Part shown: positions 62,632 to 64,000 of the stretch, piece by piece
Position numbering within the stretch: position 1 is the stretch's first letter
Layout: each line of letters starts with the position of its first letter
Assembly: GCA_947846985.1 (NCBI GenBank)
Contig: CANTUZ010000001.1
Location: 7,922,004-7,986,003 of the forward strand
DNA from: Fratercula arctica
Taxonomy: Eukaryota > Chordata > Aves > Charadriiformes > Alcidae
Length of the DNA stretch: 64,000 nt
Direction: 5' to 3'
Notes under the pieces: generated by a model
Seen by the model: only the letters and a program-made list of their open reading frames with translations
Told to the model about the DNA's origin: nothing
Databases searched by the model: none
Made by a program: the position numbers and the translations under genes

Positions 62632-64000
62632 TTCATCTACCAAGACCATTGTTTGCTTGTATATCTAGGAAATAAGGTTTTCACTAGTACTCAGTAGTGT
62701 ATCTGCTTTCTTATTTTTTTTAAGGTGTTAGACACTAGCTGTTCACACGTCAGTAGGCTTTAACCTCTCAGTAATGAGACTGTAGGACAATGCAGTGCCA
62801 GGAAATTTCTCCTTTTTGTGGTTCAGAAATAGCGGTGCGGAAGGGAGTGGTCAAGAAATGGCCACTAGGAAAATGTATTTTCAAAGTTTAAAAGCTTATG
62901 GAGTAGACACATGCCTTTTGTGAACCCAGAGCGCGCAATATCCAACCATCAACGGCCCCAGTGGAGTGGTCTGACATCTTCCAACAGGAGAAAGTAAATC
63001 TTTTAAAGTAAGCATCCCTGAGGTACCTGCCAAGCTCCTCCAAATGCAGTGTTGCTCTCTGAGTGTTTATTTCTGCAGAAGTGTAGATGTTTTCTTCACT
63101 GTTGAGAGCTTTCTGACTGGGTGCCTTTATTATGTTGCTTCTTTGCTGGGCTCTGCCTGCTTCCTAAGTGAGAGTAAGTGGTAGTTATTGTTGCAACCTC
63201 AGACTGAAATAAATTGTAATTTATAAAAGGCAGAATCCTTCTTATTGGCTGGTTTTTATCAGGTTTGTAGTAGAATAGTGACCTATGGGTGTTTATTGCA
63301 ATAAAGCTCACCCACAGGAATTTTTTCCTGGAAGGCGCCAGTACAGCCTGCCAACAAGAAGAGGCAGAAGTATCTACGGATGGAGCTGAGTTACCAGCAA
63401 ACAGAAAATGTGAATCCCGACCTTTTTAATGTTGTGCGGAGAATTTGAAATCAAAGAGAGATCATTTTACCTCTTGGGTATCCACATGGAGTCTTTGCAG
63501 TGTATTTCCCTGTGTATGTGTGACACAAAGTTCTGTAAAATTAAAGAAGAAATTAAGAAAGATGCTTGAAAGTAGTATGCATGTAGTACATGCAATCACT
63601 GTGCAGGAAATTCTCTTATGCCTTCTAATTCCAGTCACGTCTTAGAGTTGGCACTGGCGGGCCAATGTGTCAGTGGCTGTTGTTTACCTCCAGAGAGGTC
63701 TGTAAGCACTGGGAAGGGCAGACTCCCCGGCCTCTGGATGCAATGGCTTAAGCAAGGTCGTCTTTTCGTCTCTTGTGCCTTGCCAGATTTCGCTTTGACC
63801 TTAGGTTGTGCAGGAATGAGCTGATGAAAGGAGCTGAAGGAGCCTGGTGTGCAGTCCTGATAACGTGACACTGAAATACCAGGTCAATATTTTCCAAAGC
63901 AACTGCAGAATTTGGTTGCTTTAGTTCAATGACCTAAATCAGGATTCCTTGGAACAGCCTGATTTTTTTGTAACATTACTCACCCACAACACGTGACTTT
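62632..64000. other. Intronic stretch without a recognised gene or transposon
   Basis: Unique-looking sequence to the end of the window. Short open frames at 63618-63824 and 63635-63871 overlap on opposite strands and have no recognisable content. Confidence 0.6.

Larger units (their letters stand above)
57286..64000 (+). other. DLG2: DLG2 intron downstream of the 51-bp exon (partial)
   Basis: Starts with the donor GTAAGT and runs off the end of the window. The next expected exon, carrying the GLGF loop of PDZ1, was not seen. One CR1 copy (61841-62631) and a TATC microsatellite are the only recognised elements. Confidence 0.85.

Noticed and set aside
57286..64000. Search for the next DLG2 exon with the PDZ1 GLGF loop
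   Set aside because: No matching frame seen before the end of the window; presumed to lie downstream.
1..64000. CRISPR array, tRNA, rRNA, operon or microbial system
   Set aside because: No regularly spaced direct repeats with unique spacers, no tRNA or rRNA signatures, no ribosome-binding-site-led gene clusters; the sequence is vertebrate intron.

Overview
The window looks like intronic DNA from a bird. Two short protein-coding exons on the + strand, 24.6 kb apart, encode the linker just before PDZ domain 1 of DLG2 (PSD-93, a synaptic MAGUK scaffold). Both have clean AG/GT splice borders and whole-codon lengths (54 and 51 bp). Almost everything else is intron. The avian assignment rests on nine CR1 non-LTR retrotransposon copies, most of them ending in the (ATTCTATG)n-like CR1 tail, and on LTR families I recognise from bird genomes. 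I cannot name the species; the CR1 and LTR types fit a neoavian bird better than chicken, but that is only an impression.

Layout. 1-32601: upstream intron with CR1 fragments at 4632-5026 (+), 19685-20498 (-), 23487-24877 (+), an old decayed CR1 at about 28845-30045 (+) and another at 31422-31860 (+), plus two related LTRs at 12323-13142 and 19087-19666 (both -). 32602-32655: DLG2 exon (18 codons). 32656-57234: intron with an LTR at 34758-35353 (-), a 1.8 kb CR1 with a 549-codon open frame at 41164-42987 (-), a 1.3 kb LTR-like element at 45242-46535 (-), and CR1 ends at 49104-49473 (+) and 51359-51856 (-). 57235-57285: DLG2 exon (17 codons). 57286-64000: intron with a CR1 at 61841-62631 (-). 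Recognised mobile elements sum to about 11 kb (17% of the window) by my own boundaries.

How it fits together. The only host gene is DLG2. All four LTR elements are antisense to it, while CR1 copies are mixed (5 sense, 4 antisense). No tRNA, rRNA, CRISPR, operon or microbial feature is present. Nearly all open frames longer than 60 codons are either CR1 ORF2 remnants, antisense shadows of them, or chance frames in AT-rich intron. No previously undescribed system is demonstrated. The points most worth a second look are an 80-bp inverted duplication linked to the 1.3 kb LTR, a 10-bp-phased TGGCAC array, the LTR orientation bias, and the CR1 copy that still has an open reverse-transcriptase frame.
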